Assembly (NCBI RefSeq): GCF_014652795.1
Contig: NZ_BMZM01000003.1
Location: 186,001 to 250,000, forward strand
DNA: 64,000 bases
Direction of reading: 5' to 3'
Source: Kushneria pakistanensis
Lineage (GTDB): Bacteria; Pseudomonadota; Gammaproteobacteria; Pseudomonadales; Halomonadaceae
Positions 32,404 through 41,951 of this stretch are shown piece by piece (position 1 is the first letter of the stretch; each line of letters starts with the position of its first letter). Position numbers and translations under genes: made by a program. The notes below the pieces were generated by a model. The model was not told the origin of the DNA. It did no database searches and saw only the letters and a program-made list of their open reading frames with translations.

Positions 32404-32436
32404 GAGACGACATCGCAGAACAAAGGATGTCGTCTC
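32404..32436 (+). repeat. 11-bp inverted repeat in the dnaE-accA gap
   Basis: GAGACGACATC (32404-32414) and GATGTCGTCTC (32426-32436) form a perfect 11-bp stem with an 11-base loop, 18 bases after the dnaE stop. There is no T-run, so it is not a standard terminator. It could be an mRNA-end hairpin or a binding site for a dimeric protein ahead of accA. Confidence 0.55.
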
Positions 32437-32573
32437 ATGGTTGCACCCAACGCCCACAATGGGATAATGGCCCACCGATTCACCGACGCCGTGCGCTGCC
32501 TGCCTGTGCCGCGACGGTCCAGGCCGATACTGTCGTGCATGCCCTGCGCTGCTCGCGTTGATGAAAGAGCTCT

Positions 32574-33539
32574 GTGACGACCCCTATGAATCCCAATTAT
32601 CTCGACTTTGAACAGCCGATTGCCGAACTGCAGGCCAAGATCGAAGAACTGCGGCTGGTGGGCAACGACAGCAAGATCAACATCAGTGACGAGATTGCCA
32701 AGCTTGAGGACAAGAGCCGCAAGCTGACCGAGCAGATCTTTCGCGATCTGACCTCGTGGCAGGTCTCTCAGCTGTCCCGTCATCCCCAGCGTCCCTATAC
32801 GCTGGACTATCTTGCTGAAATCTTTACTGAATTTGATGAGCTGCATGGTGATCGCAGCTTTGCCGATGATGCCGCCCTGGTCGGTGGTGTCGCGCGTCTT
32901 GATGATCGCCCCGTGATGGTCATCGGTCATCAGAAGGGCCGCACGGTCAAGGACAAGGTGCGCCGCAACTTCGGCATGCCGCGCCCGGAAGGCTATCGCA
33001 AGGCCTGCCGCCTGATGGAAATGGCCGAGCGCTTTCACATGCCCATCCTGACCTTCATCGACACCCCCGGGGCCTATCCGGGCATCGATGCCGAGGAGCG
33101 TGGTCAGAGTGAGGCGATTGCGCGTAATCTGGCGGTCATGTCGCGTCTGAAAACCCCCATCATCTCGACCGTCATCGGTGAGGGTGGCTCCGGTGGTGCG
33201 CTGGCGATTGGCGTATGTGATTCGCTGGCCATGCTGCAGTTTTCGACCTACTCGGTCATCTCGCCGGAAGGATGCGCCTCGATTCTCTGGAAAAGTGCCG
33301 ACCGTGCCTCGGATGCCGCTCAGGCGATGGGCATTACGGCAACCCGGCTCAAGGAGCTGGGCTTTGTCGACACACTGATCGAGGAGCCGCTGGGTGGCGC
33401 GCATCGTCACATGGCCGAAATGGGCCGCCGCCTCAAGAGCTCTCTTTTGCACCAGCTTGATGTGCTCCAGGCCATGGATACCCAGTCCCTGCTCGAGCGT
33501 CGTTACGAGCGCCTGATGAGCTACGGTGCTCTCGATTGA
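32574..33539 (+). CDS. accA: Acetyl-CoA carboxylase carboxyltransferase subunit alpha
   Basis: This 321-residue subunit pairs with AccD to transfer CO2 from biotin to acetyl-CoA, the first step of fatty-acid synthesis. The N-terminus has [18 protein letters not shown], and the crotonase-like core has [19 protein letters not shown] and [12 protein letters not shown]. The GTG at 32574 has AAAGAG at a good distance; the ATG at 32586 would give 317 residues, closer to E. coli, but lacks a ribosome binding site. A strong terminator follows. Confidence 0.94.
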   Translation: MTTPMNPNYLDFEQPIAELQAKIEELRLVGNDSKINISDEIAKLEDKSRKLTEQIFRDLTSWQVSQLSRHPQRPYTLDYLAEIFTEFDELHGDRSFADDAALVGGVARLDDRPVMVIGHQKGRTVKDKVRRNFGMPRPEGYRKACRLMEMAERFHMPILTFIDTPGAYPGIDAEERGQSEAIARNLAVMSRLKTPIISTVIGEGGSGGALAIGVCDSLAMLQFSTYSVISPEGCASILWKSADRASDAAQAMGITATRLKELGFVDTLIEEPLGGAHRHMAEMGRRLKSSLLHQLDVLQAMDTQSLLERRYERLMSYGALD

Positions 33540-33565
33540 TCGAGGCTGTCATCAAGGGTGCATGC

Positions 33566-33595
33566 AAAACGGGAAGGCTCTGCCTTCCCGTTTTT
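33566..33595 (+). terminator. Intrinsic terminator of accA
   Basis: A perfect 13-bp stem (33566-33578 with 33582-33594, loop TCT) ends in TTTTT. It ends the rpsB-to-accA superoperon and separates tilS. Confidence 0.9.
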
Positions 33596-33668
33596 GATGG
33601 TGAATATTGCCGTGGGTGTCAGTGATCTGCGTGCCTTGTCAAAACCGCCGAGCAGAGAGTGTCCGGTC

Positions 33669-34985
33669 ATGAGGCCATCGCTTGAGGAACGCATTGAGGA
33701 GGCCATGGCGGCGCTGCATGCCCGTGCGGCGTCATCCGTGCTCTGGGTGGCACTCTCGGGCGGCCGTGACAGTACCTGTCTCCTGCTGCTGGCTGCACGC
33801 GTGGTGCAACGCTACCCCGATATTATCCTGCGAGCCGTTCATATCCATCATGGGCTGCAACCGGCGGCCGATGCCTTTGTGGATACGGCGCGGTGTGTCT
33901 GCGAGCAGCTGAATGTCCCCCTTCATGTCGAGCGTGTGTCGCTGGAGGGTTGTGGGGGGCTTGAAGCCGATGCCCGGCGTGCGCGCTACGGTGCGTTTGA
34001 AGCGCTGTTGGCACCGGGCGATACCCTCTGGATGGCACATCATCAGGAAGATCAGGCCGAAACACTGCTGTATCGCCTGATGCGGGGCAGCGGCGTGCGC
34101 GGACTGGCCGGCATGCCCGCACGCCGGGCGCTGGGCAAGGGCTGGCTTGAGCGGCCGCTGCTTGACGCATCGCGTCACGAGATCGATGCCTGTCTGGCCG
34201 GGGAGGCCATCGTCTGGTGTGACGATCCCACCAATGATGAGGACATTCAGGACCGCAACTATCTGCGACATCAAATCATGACGCCATTGGCCAAGCGCTG
34301 GCCGGCTGCCGCCGAGCAGATGGCGCGCAGCGCAACCTATCTGCGCGAGGCCGATGAGCTCTTGCAGGTGCTGGCGGAGATGGATCTGGCGGCCCTGGGT
34401 GGGGCACCGCATCGTCTGCCACGCGCACCGCTGTGTCATTTGAGTCGGCCCAGACAGCGTCTGGTCATTGATACTGCCCTGAAGCGTCTGGGCCTGGTAT
34501 CGCCGCCGCGTAACCGGCTGGATACCCTGCTGGATCAGCTGGCCCGTGCCGGCGTAGATCGTCAGATGCAGGTGGTCTGGCCCGGCGCTCAGGCCCGCCT
34601 CTGGCGAGAAACGCTTTTTCTGCTGGCTGACAGCGAGCTCCATTCCTCCGATCAGGTATGGTCAATTGAATGGAAGGGTAAAACGCCGGTTGAGACGCCG
34701 CTGGGCACTATCAGTGATCGGTTGCAGCCATTGGCAGGTCATGAGGACGTACTGATTCTTGCGCCTCGGGCAGGGGGGGAGAAGCTGCGGTTGAACGGGC
34801 AGCACCGCCCGCTCAAAAAGCTGTTGCAGGAGCATGGCATACCGCCATGGCAACGCGGTCGGATCGTGGTTGCGTGGCATGGCAATAGCCTGGCAGGCGT
34901 GCTGGGGCCGTTGCCGCTGGCGGCCGATGGCTGGACGCTGGAAAGGGGGGATGCTCACGCCGACTCAGGGTGTGTTGATCAATAG
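33669..34985 (+). CDS. tilS: tRNA(Ile)-lysidine synthetase
   Basis: This 438-residue enzyme attaches lysine to C34 of the tRNA-Ile that reads AUA, using ATP. The PP-loop motif is SGGRDSTCLLLL near residue 34, where most homologues read SGGxDS. The downstream HHQEDQAETLLYRLMRGSGVRGLAGM motif region and a C-terminal substrate-binding domain are present. An open frame from 33558 runs through the accA terminator hairpin and is not the real start; the ATG at 33669 has GAGAG upstream. The last 21 bases overlap the end of ppx on the other strand. Confidence 0.94.
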   Translation: MRPSLEERIEEAMAALHARAASSVLWVALSGGRDSTCLLLLAARVVQRYPDIILRAVHIHHGLQPAADAFVDTARCVCEQLNVPLHVERVSLEGCGGLEADARRARYGAFEALLAPGDTLWMAHHQEDQAETLLYRLMRGSGVRGLAGMPARRALGKGWLERPLLDASRHEIDACLAGEAIVWCDDPTNDEDIQDRNYLRHQIMTPLAKRWPAAAEQMARSATYLREADELLQVLAEMDLAALGGAPHRLPRAPLCHLSRPRQRLVIDTALKRLGLVSPPRNRLDTLLDQLARAGVDRQMQVVWPGAQARLWRETLFLLADSELHSSDQVWSIEWKGKTPVETPLGTISDRLQPLAGHEDVLILAPRAGGEKLRLNGQHRPLKKLLQEHGIPPWQRGRIVVAWHGNSLAGVLGPLPLAADGWTLERGDAHADSGCVDQ

Positions 34986-36479
34986 CGCCAGCCCGGCGCT
35001 TTGTTGCCACTGCTGCTCCAGCGCCAGATCCTCGCGCAGTAGTTCCGGTATCGGCTGTGGGAAGGTCAGTGACAGGCTTTCATCGTCGGCGTGCAGCTGT
35101 GGCTGCCAGTCATTGGCCGGGTCGCGCGTTCGACAGAGCACGACGGCCAGACGCAACAGGCGGGCCAGGCGCACGAGCTCGTTTGAGGGCAGCGCTGCTC
35201 GATGTTCCTGAAGCGGTTCGGGCAGCTGGCGACGATGCGCCTGTACCAGCCAGGCAAGTGCCAGCTGATCAGGCAATGAAAAGCCCGGCATGTCGCTGTG
35301 GGTAAGCAGGTAGCTGCCATGCTGGTGATAGCGGTTATGGGCCACTCCCAGACCGATTTCATGGACCATGGCGGCCTGTTCCAGCAGCTGGCGGGACTCG
35401 CTATCCGGCGCCCATGAAGTGTCCAGCTGATCAAACAGTGCCAGCGCCGTGGCCGCCACGTGCTCGGCGTGCTGACTATCTACCTGATACTGACGCTGCA
35501 TGTCGCCCAGAGTGGTATAGCGCACGTCATGACGGGTATCGCGCGCCAGCAGATCCAGCAGAACACCATCGCGAAGCGCGCCATTGGTGTGCTGCATGTG
35601 CTTCAGATTCATTGCCTGAAAGATCGCGCTTAAAATGGCAATGCCTGCCGGAAACACCCGTGCGCGGTTGCTCTTGAGTCCGGCCATGCTGACCCGATCA
35701 AGATGGCCCAGCGCGATCAGGTGCTGGCGTAGCTCGGCCAGACCCTCCCGGGTGATCTCGCCCTTTTTGAGGCGCGGATGGATCGCCCTGAGCGTGGCGG
35801 CGGCGGCCTTGATGGTGCCGGAGGTGCCGATGGCCCGCTGCCAGCCCAGCCGACGATAGTGGGTGGTGATATTGGCCAGCTCCAGCAGCGCGGCCTGTTC
35901 GGCGCGCTGCATGGTGGTTTCGGTAATGTCGCCGCTTTCAAAGAAGCGCCGGGTGTAGGATACGCAGCCCATTTCCAGACTTTCCAGTGCCAGGGCACGC
36001 GTACCGGTCCCTACGATCAGCTCGGTGGACCCGCCGCCGATATCGGCGACCAGGCAATTGTCTGTCTCGTCCTGCCACGCGGTCGAGGCGCCCTGATAGA
36101 TCAGGCGTGCTTCTTCACGGCCTGAAATGGTCTCGATGCGCTGGCCCAGACACTGCTCGGCGCGAATGACAAAGTCGATGCTGTTGGCTGCCGAGCGCAG
36201 GGCATTGGTGCCGACCACCCGCAACCGGTCGACCCGGTGTTCATCGATGATGGTGCCAAACTCTTTCAGGCATGCCAGGGCGCGCATCATGACCTGCTCG
36301 TCAAGCTGTCCCTGATCATCAAGCCCGGCGGCCAGCTGTACCTTGCGGCTGCACTTTTCAAGCTCGGTAAAATAGCCGTTTTCGGCATCCACGATCAGCA
36401 GGTGGAAGCTGTTGGAACCCAGATCCACGGCGGCCAGGCGCAGGGGGCCGGAGGAAGGGATTGTCTGAAAATGCGTCAT
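34965..36479 (-). CDS. ppx: Exopolyphosphatase
   Basis: This 504-residue Ppx/GppA-family enzyme releases phosphate processively from polyphosphate. It begins AAVDLGSNSFHLLIVDAENG, the actin-like ATPase phosphate-1 motif, and has VADIGGGSTELIVG (phosphate-2) and an HD-like C-terminal domain (MVHEIGLGVAHNRYHQHG). It is divergent from the thioredoxin gene and overlaps the tilS end by 21 bases tail-to-tail. No close terminator separates it from tilS. ppk1, its usual neighbour, is about 7 kb away. Confidence 0.95.
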   Translation of the reverse strand: MTHFQTIPSSGPLRLAAVDLGSNSFHLLIVDAENGYFTELEKCSRKVQLAAGLDDQGQLDEQVMMRALACLKEFGTIIDEHRVDRLRVVGTNALRSAANSIDFVIRAEQCLGQRIETISGREEARLIYQGASTAWQDETDNCLVADIGGGSTELIVGTGTRALALESLEMGCVSYTRRFFESGDITETTMQRAEQAALLELANITTHYRRLGWQRAIGTSGTIKAAAATLRAIHPRLKKGEITREGLAELRQHLIALGHLDRVSMAGLKSNRARVFPAGIAILSAIFQAMNLKHMQHTNGALRDGVLLDLLARDTRHDVRYTTLGDMQRQYQVDSQHAEHVAATALALFDQLDTSWAPDSESRQLLEQAAMVHEIGLGVAHNRYHQHGSYLLTHSDMPGFSLPDQLALAWLVQAHRRQLPEPLQEHRAALPSNELVRLARLLRLAVVLCRTRDPANDWQPQLHADDESLSLTFPQPIPELLREDLALEQQWQQSAGLALLINTP

Positions 36480-36646
36480 GTGCCGATATCCATGGCGTTG
36501 CTGGCCTCGCAGGGCTTGCGGGACAGGACCATCCGGTCAGGTAGTGGTTCGCCAAAGAGTGATGTCAGGCTGATATCATGTCAATTGCTTAAACGGGTGC
36601 GCCTGCCTGCAATGCAGGCCAGGGCACGCGCCAACGAGGGAAAGGC

Positions 36647-36970
36647 ATGAGCACGATCATTGATCTGGATGAAAACCGTTTTGAGCAGGACATTGCCGAC
36701 AGACATGAGCCGGCACTGGTGGTGGTGACGGCCGAGTGGTGTCGTCCGTGTCGTACGCTGATGCCGGTACTGGAAGAGGCGGCGGGGCACTACGCCGATC
36801 GCGTGAAGGTCTACCGTGTCGATATCAATGCCTCGCCGGCGCTGGCGGTACGTCTGGGCGCCAGAGGGGTGCCGACACTGTGTCTATTCATTGATGGCTC
36901 GCTTGAGACCACGCGCGTCGGTGCGCTTTCCCGGGCTCAGCTACGACAGCTCCTTGATGAGCACCTGTAG
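36647..36970 (+). CDS. Thioredoxin-like protein with CRPC active site
   Basis: The 107-residue protein has the full thioredoxin fold and length. The active site reads AEWCRPC with Cys32 and Cys35, and cis-Pro76 is present in GVPT, at the same positions as in E. coli Trx1. However, the canonical Gly33 is Arg, and the buried Asp26 and Trp28 are Val and Thr. These changes should shift its redox potential and proton transfer. The gene sits between ppx and rho, where trxA lies in Pseudomonas, so it occupies the trxA position but may not be the general thioredoxin. It is probably cytoplasmic (no signal peptide). Confidence 0.85.
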   Translation: MSTIIDLDENRFEQDIADRHEPALVVVTAEWCRPCRTLMPVLEEAAGHYADRVKVYRVDINASPALAVRLGARGVPTLCLFIDGSLETTRVGALSRAQLRQLLDEHL

Positions 36971-37386
36971 AATACGACGTCGACCCGAGTCGCCAGAGCC
37001 GGCGATTCCCGAGGCAACGAAAGGGCTTGCGTCGACGATCAGCGTTGTCTAACATCGGTGCGTTCGCCTGATTTCAGCTGCTTTCCAGCCGCCGAGCGAG
37101 CCACCAGGGTCATATTGCTTTTCTCCCAGTCTGCCACGCCATTTCTCAAGCAGACGAACGGACCCTGATGCTATCGGTGCTGAACTCGGGTTTTACCGTC
37201 ATATTACTTCTTTCCTTCGAACGAGGCGCTTTTCGGGTCCATCTCCATTGCCGGGTTTTCAATAACTCTCTGGCGTCGAGACCCCGCGGGCTCTGACTAC
37301 AATCAGGCGGTGTTCAAAATACCGTTTCCTGTCCCGGCCGCATCTCTTACAGCCATGCTGACTAAAGCGATTTCCGAAACAAGCCG
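36971..37386 (+). promoter_or_regulatory. Long rho leader, C-rich and G-poor in part
   Basis: The 416 bases between the thioredoxin gene and rho hold no convincing gene. Several stretches (for example 37071-37160 and 37195-37250) are rich in C and T and poor in G, as expected of a Rho-utilisation region. rho is autoregulated by Rho-dependent termination in its own leader in E. coli. A TACAAT -10-like element lies at 37298-37303 with a poor -35. The autoregulation here is an inference. Confidence 0.45.
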
Positions 37387-38646
37387 ATGAATCTAACCGA
37401 ACTCAAGCAAAAGACTGTTCCCGAGCTGTTGGAAGTTGCCCAAGAAATGGGCATCGACAATCTGGCTCGTTCGCGCAAGCAGGACATCATCTTCGCCATC
37501 CTCAAAAAGCACGCCAAAAGCGGTGAGGACATTTATGGCGATGGCGTACTCGAAATCCTTCAGGATGGCTTTGGTTTCCTGCGCAGCGCCGACTCTTCCT
37601 ATCTGGCCGGCCCCGATGACATTTATGTCTCGCCCTCCCAGATCCGCCGCTTCAATCTTCGCAAGGGCGACTCGATCGCCGGCAAGATTCGTCCGCCCAA
37701 GGAAGGCGAGCGCTACTTCGCGCTGCTCAAGGTCAATCAGATCAACTTTGATCGACCCGAGAACGCCAAGCACAAGATCCTGTTTGAAAACCTGACGCCG
37801 CTGTTTCCTCAGGAGCGTCTGGTCATGGAGATCGGCAACGGCTCCACGGAAGACATTACCTCGCGCGTCATTGATCTGACCTCGCCGATCGGCAAGGGCC
37901 AGCGTGGCCTGATCGTCTCGCCGCCCAAGGCGGGCAAGACAATGATGCTGCAAAACATCGCCAACTCGATCACCCGTAACAATCCCGAATGTCACATGAT
38001 TGTGCTGTTGATCGATGAGCGCCCGGAGGAAGTCACCGAGATGTCGCGTACCGTACGCGGCGAAGTCGTGGCTTCAACGTTTGACGAGCCGCCGGCCCGT
38101 CACGTGCAGGTCGCCGAAATGGTGATCGAAAAGGCCAAGCGTCTGGTCGAGCACAAGAAGGATGTGGTGATTCTGCTCGACTCCATTACGCGTCTGGCCC
38201 GTGCCTACAACACGGTTGTGCCGTCTTCCGGCAAGGTATTGACCGGTGGTGTGGATGCCCACGCCCTTGAAAAGCCCAAGCGCTTTTTTGGTGCGGCCCG
38301 TAATATCGAAGAGGGCGGCAGTCTGACCATTCTGGCCACTGCGCTGGTGGATACCGGCTCCAAGATGGACGAAGTCATCTTCGAGGAGTTCAAGGGTACC
38401 GGCAACATGGAAGCGCATCTGGACCGCAAGCTGGCCGAGAAGCGCGTCTACCCAGCGCTCAATATCCGCCGCTCCGGTACACGTCGTGAAGATCTGATTG
38501 CCTCCGAGGATGAAATGCAGCGCATGTGGATCCTGCGCAAGCTGCTCAATCCGATGGAAGATGTGGCGGCCACCGAGTTTCTGATCGACCGCCTGAAGGA
38601 TACCAAGACCAATCTGGAATTCTTCGAGGCCATGAAGCGCCGCTAA
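37387..38646 (+). CDS. rho: Transcription termination factor Rho
   Basis: This 419-residue hexameric RNA helicase ends transcription of untranslated RNA. It has the N-terminal helical domain ([22 protein letters not shown]) and an OB-fold RNA-binding domain with GFGFLRS and [15 protein letters not shown]. Walker A is [10 protein letters not shown] near residue 178-187, Walker B is [11 protein letters not shown], and the R-loop [12 protein letters not shown] follows. Its length equals E. coli Rho. It has a long leader and its own terminator. Confidence 0.99.
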   Translation: MNLTELKQKTVPELLEVAQEMGIDNLARSRKQDIIFAILKKHAKSGEDIYGDGVLEILQDGFGFLRSADSSYLAGPDDIYVSPSQIRRFNLRKGDSIAGKIRPPKEGERYFALLKVNQINFDRPENAKHKILFENLTPLFPQERLVMEIGNGSTEDITSRVIDLTSPIGKGQRGLIVSPPKAGKTMMLQNIANSITRNNPECHMIVLLIDERPEEVTEMSRTVRGEVVASTFDEPPARHVQVAEMVIEKAKRLVEHKKDVVILLDSITRLARAYNTVVPSSGKVLTGGVDAHALEKPKRFFGAARNIEEGGSLTILATALVDTGSKMDEVIFEEFKGTGNMEAHLDRKLAEKRVYPALNIRRSGTRREDLIASEDEMQRMWILRKLLNPMEDVAATEFLIDRLKDTKTNLEFFEAMKRR

Positions 38647-38692
38647 GGCGCTGCAGGGTGTGACGGGCGTGCGATGAGGACGCCTTCATGAG

Positions 38693-38720
38693 AGGGGCAG
38701 CATGCTATGCTGCCCCTTTG
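38693..38720 (+). terminator. Terminator of rho
   Basis: A perfect 11-bp stem (38693-38703 with 38707-38717, loop GCT) is followed by TTTGCTTT. The T-run is interrupted, so termination may be partial and allow ubiD expression. Confidence 0.75.
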
Positions 38721-38745
38721 CTTTATTACGGGAGCAGGACCGGGC

Positions 38746-40215
38746 ATGAAGTATCGCGATCTGCGGGAGTTTATCCAGAAGCTTGAACAGATGGGGGAAC
38801 TCAAGCGTGTCACCGTTGAAGTGGATCCCTATCTGGAAATGACCGAGATATGTGATCGCGTGCTGCGCGATGAAGGGCCGGCCCTGCTGTTTGAAAACGT
38901 ACGCGGCAGTCGCATGCCGGTACTGGCCAATCTGTTTGGCACGCCGCGCCGTGTCGCGCTGGGTATGGGACAGGACAGCGTCAGTGCCCTGCGTGAGGTC
39001 GGTGAGCTTCTGGCCTTTTTGAAGGAGCCTGAACCGCCCAAGGGCTTTCGTGACGCCTGGCAGAAGGTGCCCATCTTCAAGCAGGTGATGAGCATGGGGC
39101 CGCGACACGTTAAAAAGGCGCCCTGTCAGGAAGTCGTGCTCGAAGGGGACGACGTGGATCTGGACGCCATCCCCATTCAGCACTGCTGGCCGGGCGATGC
39201 CGCGCCGTTGGTGACCTGGCCCCTGGTCATCACGAAGGGACCGCACAAGGAACGTCAGAATCTGGGGATCTATCGTCAGCAGAAGCTTTCGAAAAATCGC
39301 CTGATCATGCGCTGGCTGTCTCATCGTGGTGGGGCGCTGGATTTTCGTGACTGGCAGCAGACCCATCCGGGCGAGCCCTTCCCCGTGGCGGTGGCGCTGG
39401 GCGCTGATCCGGCCACCATCCTCGGCGCAGTGACGCCGGTTCCCGACTCGCTTTCCGAATACGCCTTTGCCGGGCTTTTGCGCGGTTCAAGGACCGAGCT
39501 GGTCAAGTGTCATCACGCCGATCTCAGCGTGCCGGCGAGTGCCGAAATCGTGCTGGAGGGCCATATCTACCCCGATGACATGGCACCGGAAGGCCCCTTT
39601 GGCGACCACACCGGTTATTACAACGAAGTCGATACCTTCCCGGTCTTCACCGTTGAGCGCATTACCCATCGCCGCGATCCCATCTATCATTCCACCTATA
39701 CCGGCCGCCCGCCGGATGAGCCGGCTGTGCTGGGCGTGGCGCTCAATGAGGTCTTTGTGCCCATCCTGCGTCGCCAGTTCCCGGAAATCGTGGATTTCTA
39801 CCTGCCACCCGAAGGGTGCTCGTATCGCCTGGCCGTGGTGTCGATGAAAAAGCAGTATCCTGGACATGCCAAGCGCGTGATGATGGGCGTCTGGAGCTTT
39901 CTGCGTCAGTTCATGTACACCAAGTTCGTGATCGTGGTGGACGATGACGTCAATACCCGTGACTGGAAGGATGTGATCTGGGCCATCACCACCCGCATGG
40001 ACCCGGCGCGTGATACGGTCATGGTGGAGAATACGCCGATCGACTATCTCGACTTTGCCTCACCGGTCAGCGGTCTGGGCTCCAAGATGGGCCTTGATGC
40101 GACCTCCAAGTGGCCGGGCGAAACCCAGCGCGAGTGGGGCACGCCCATTGTCATGAGCGATGAAATCAAGACCCGCGTCGATGAGCGCTGGGACGCCTAC
40201 GGCATCAATACCTGA
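38746..40215 (+). CDS. ubiD: 3-octaprenyl-4-hydroxybenzoate carboxy-lyase
   Basis: This 489-residue decarboxylase of ubiquinone synthesis uses the prenylated FMN made by UbiX. It begins [21 protein letters not shown] in the standard way and shows the [11 protein letters not shown] motif and the conserved Glu-rich active-site region. The ATG at 38746 is preferred over an upstream frame that crosses the rho terminator. No ubiX is visible in this window. The fre-like flavin reductase follows 67 bases later, a common neighbour that may supply reduced FMN. Confidence 0.96.
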   Translation: MKYRDLREFIQKLEQMGELKRVTVEVDPYLEMTEICDRVLRDEGPALLFENVRGSRMPVLANLFGTPRRVALGMGQDSVSALREVGELLAFLKEPEPPKGFRDAWQKVPIFKQVMSMGPRHVKKAPCQEVVLEGDDVDLDAIPIQHCWPGDAAPLVTWPLVITKGPHKERQNLGIYRQQKLSKNRLIMRWLSHRGGALDFRDWQQTHPGEPFPVAVALGADPATILGAVTPVPDSLSEYAFAGLLRGSRTELVKCHHADLSVPASAEIVLEGHIYPDDMAPEGPFGDHTGYYNEVDTFPVFTVERITHRRDPIYHSTYTGRPPDEPAVLGVALNEVFVPILRRQFPEIVDFYLPPEGCSYRLAVVSMKKQYPGHAKRVMMGVWSFLRQFMYTKFVIVVDDDVNTRDWKDVIWAITTRMDPARDTVMVENTPIDYLDFASPVSGLGSKMGLDATSKWPGETQREWGTPIVMSDEIKTRVDERWDAYGINT

Positions 40216-40282
40216 GCGCCCGGCGCCTCGGGAGTTACTGACATAATGCATTGCTGCATTGCTATCGATTGAAGGAAGCACC

Positions 40283-41020
40283 ATGCCTGCCAGGACGCTG
40301 ACCTGTAGGGTCGAGACCATGGAAACGCTATCGGCCGATGTCTATCGCCTTTTTTTGCGTGGCGACCCCCAGCAGATTCTGTTTGCCCCGGGTCAATACC
40401 TGACGCTGGTGGTACAGGGAAACCATCTGCCGTTTTCAATTGCCAATGCGCCCAATGGCGAGGGCATTCTGGAGCTGCACGTGCAGTATATTGCCAGCAG
40501 CGATAATGCCCGGGCGCTGTTTGAACAGCTTCACGTGGGCGCCGAGATCGAGGTATCGCTGGCCGGGGGGGAATCCGTACTGGAACTGGATGATCCACGC
40601 CCGTTGCTGTTGATTGCCGCCGGTACCGGTTTTGCGCAGATGAAGTCGATCATCGAGGCCTCGCTTGCCGTCCATCCCGAGCGGCCCATTCATCTGTGGT
40701 GGGCGGCGCGTGCCCGTAGTGAGCTTTATATGGAGTCGCAGGCGCGCCACTGGGCCGAGCAGTTTGAGCATTTCAGCTTTACGCCGGTGGTCGAGCTGCC
40801 GGGTGAAGAGGATTTTGATGGCGTGGTCGAGCGTATCGACAATGCGCTGCATGATCGGGTCCAGCGCGCTGATGAGGCCAGTATCTTCATTGCAGGCTCT
40901 CCCGGCATGGTATACGCCGTGGTGGATACGCTGGCGCGCATCGAGCCCATGGCCAAGCGGATCTTTTCGGATGTCTTCAGCTACGCGCCCCGAACGCAGG
41001 GGCAGGGCGACGTGTCATGA
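40283..41020 (+). CDS. fre: NAD(P)H-flavin reductase (Fre/LuxG type)
   Basis: This 245-residue ferredoxin-reductase-fold enzyme reduces free FMN, FAD or riboflavin. It has the flavin-binding LPFSIANAPN motif, where E. coli Fre has RPFS. The NAD(P)H-binding IAAGTGFAQMKSI and a C-terminal IAGSPGMVYAV segment follow. There is no 2Fe-2S domain. GAAGGA lies before the ATG at 40283; an upstream frame from 40259 is not needed. It overlaps folM by four bases (ATGA). Confidence 0.9.
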   Translation: MPARTLTCRVETMETLSADVYRLFLRGDPQQILFAPGQYLTLVVQGNHLPFSIANAPNGEGILELHVQYIASSDNARALFEQLHVGAEIEVSLAGGESVLELDDPRPLLLIAAGTGFAQMKSIIEASLAVHPERPIHLWWAARARSELYMESQARHWAEQFEHFSFTPVVELPGEEDFDGVVERIDNALHDRVQRADEASIFIAGSPGMVYAVVDTLARIEPMAKRIFSDVFSYAPRTQGQGDVS

Positions 41021-41730
41021 GCCAGGCCCCCATCCTGGTCACCGGGGGCGGTCAGCGGCTGGGTCGCTACTGTGCCGAACGCCTTCATGATGATGGGCAT
41101 CCGGTCATTATCACCTACCGGCGCGAGCGTCCCGCCATCGAGGCACTGCGGGCCCGGGGCATTACTGCGCTGTATGCCGATTTCTCCAGTGAAGCGGGCA
41201 TTCTGGATTTCATTGCTCGTCTGAAGGCCCACACCGGTGCCCTCAGAGCCATTATCCACAATGCGTCGCACTGGCAGCGTGATGAGGACAGTGCCTCATG
41301 TGGGAGTGATTTTGCCCTGATGTTTCAGGTCCACATGCAGGCGCCCTATCTCATCAATCTGCATGCCCATGCACTGCTGATGGCCTGCCCGGAGCCGATG
41401 CGCGACATTATTCACATCACGGACTACAGCGCCGCTCACGGATCAAAAAAGCATATGGCCTATGCGGCCACCAAGGCCGGTCTCGAGAATCTGACCCTGT
41501 CGATGGCCGGGCGCTTTGCCCCCGATATCAAGGTCAACGCCATCGCACCGGCAGGTATCATGCTCAACGCCGATGATGGAGATGACTATCTGGCGCATCT
41601 CAACAGCCGCTCGGCACTGCCGGCCGTGCCGGGGCCCGGCGTGATCTGGCAGGGCGTGCGCTACCTGCTGGATAGTCCTTTTGTCACAGGCGCCACATTG
41701 CCTGTTGACGGCGGGCGTCATGTGAAGTGA
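41017..41730 (+). CDS. folM: Dihydromonapterin reductase (FolM-like SDR)
   Basis: This 237-residue short-chain dehydrogenase has the Rossmann motif LVTGGGQRLGRY, the structural IIHNASHW (NAS instead of NAG) and the catalytic Tyr and Lys in HMAYAATKAGLENL. The protein as a whole, down to the C-terminal LPVDGGRHVK, closely resembles E. coli FolM, which reduces dihydromonapterin and dihydrofolate. In pseudomonads, tetrahydromonapterin serves phenylalanine hydroxylase; no phhA is visible here. It is translationally coupled to fre. Confidence 0.87.
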   Translation: MSQAPILVTGGGQRLGRYCAERLHDDGHPVIITYRRERPAIEALRARGITALYADFSSEAGILDFIARLKAHTGALRAIIHNASHWQRDEDSASCGSDFALMFQVHMQAPYLINLHAHALLMACPEPMRDIIHITDYSAAHGSKKHMAYAATKAGLENLTLSMAGRFAPDIKVNAIAPAGIMLNADDGDDYLAHLNSRSALPAVPGPGVIWQGVRYLLDSPFVTGATLPVDGGRHVK

Positions 41731-41825
41731 ACTGGCTGTGGCGATCGATTCGCCAGGCAACAATTGCCAGACAACAATCACATGCTCAAACATCGGTGTT
41801 TCAACGACCGTGACAGGTGGCCCTC

Positions 41826-41951
41826 ATGACATCGCCGTCGACGCTATTGAAGGATCGTGCATTGCTGGTCGGTATCGTGGCAGGTATCGTCATCATATCG
41901 CTGGCGGCAGCGCTACCGGCGCTGTTTATATGGAAGGAGTTTCTCATCTGA
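41826..41951 (+). CDS. Small single-helix membrane protein, 41 aa
   Basis: An ATG with an excellent ribosome binding site (AGGTGG at 41815-41820, five bases before) opens a 41-codon frame. A charged N-terminal stretch (LLKDR) is followed by a ~22-residue hydrophobic helix (LLVGIVAGIVIISLAAALPA) and a short tail ending KEFLI. This is the shape of many small bacterial inner-membrane proteins. I do not recognise the family. It lies about 95 bases after folM and about 54 bases before the aro leader promoter. It is called from start site and composition only. Confidence 0.6.
   Translation: MTSPSTLLKDRALLVGIVAGIVIISLAAALPALFIWKEFLI

Noticed and set aside
33558-33668. N-terminal extension of tilS by 37 residues
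   Set aside because: It would translate the accA terminator hairpin, and the ATG at 33669 has a ribosome binding site and a normal N-terminus.
37168-37296. 42-codon frame in the rho leader, considered as a rhoL-like leader peptide
   Set aside because: It has only a weak GGA upstream, no composition signal, and no adjacent attenuator hairpin; chance is as likely.
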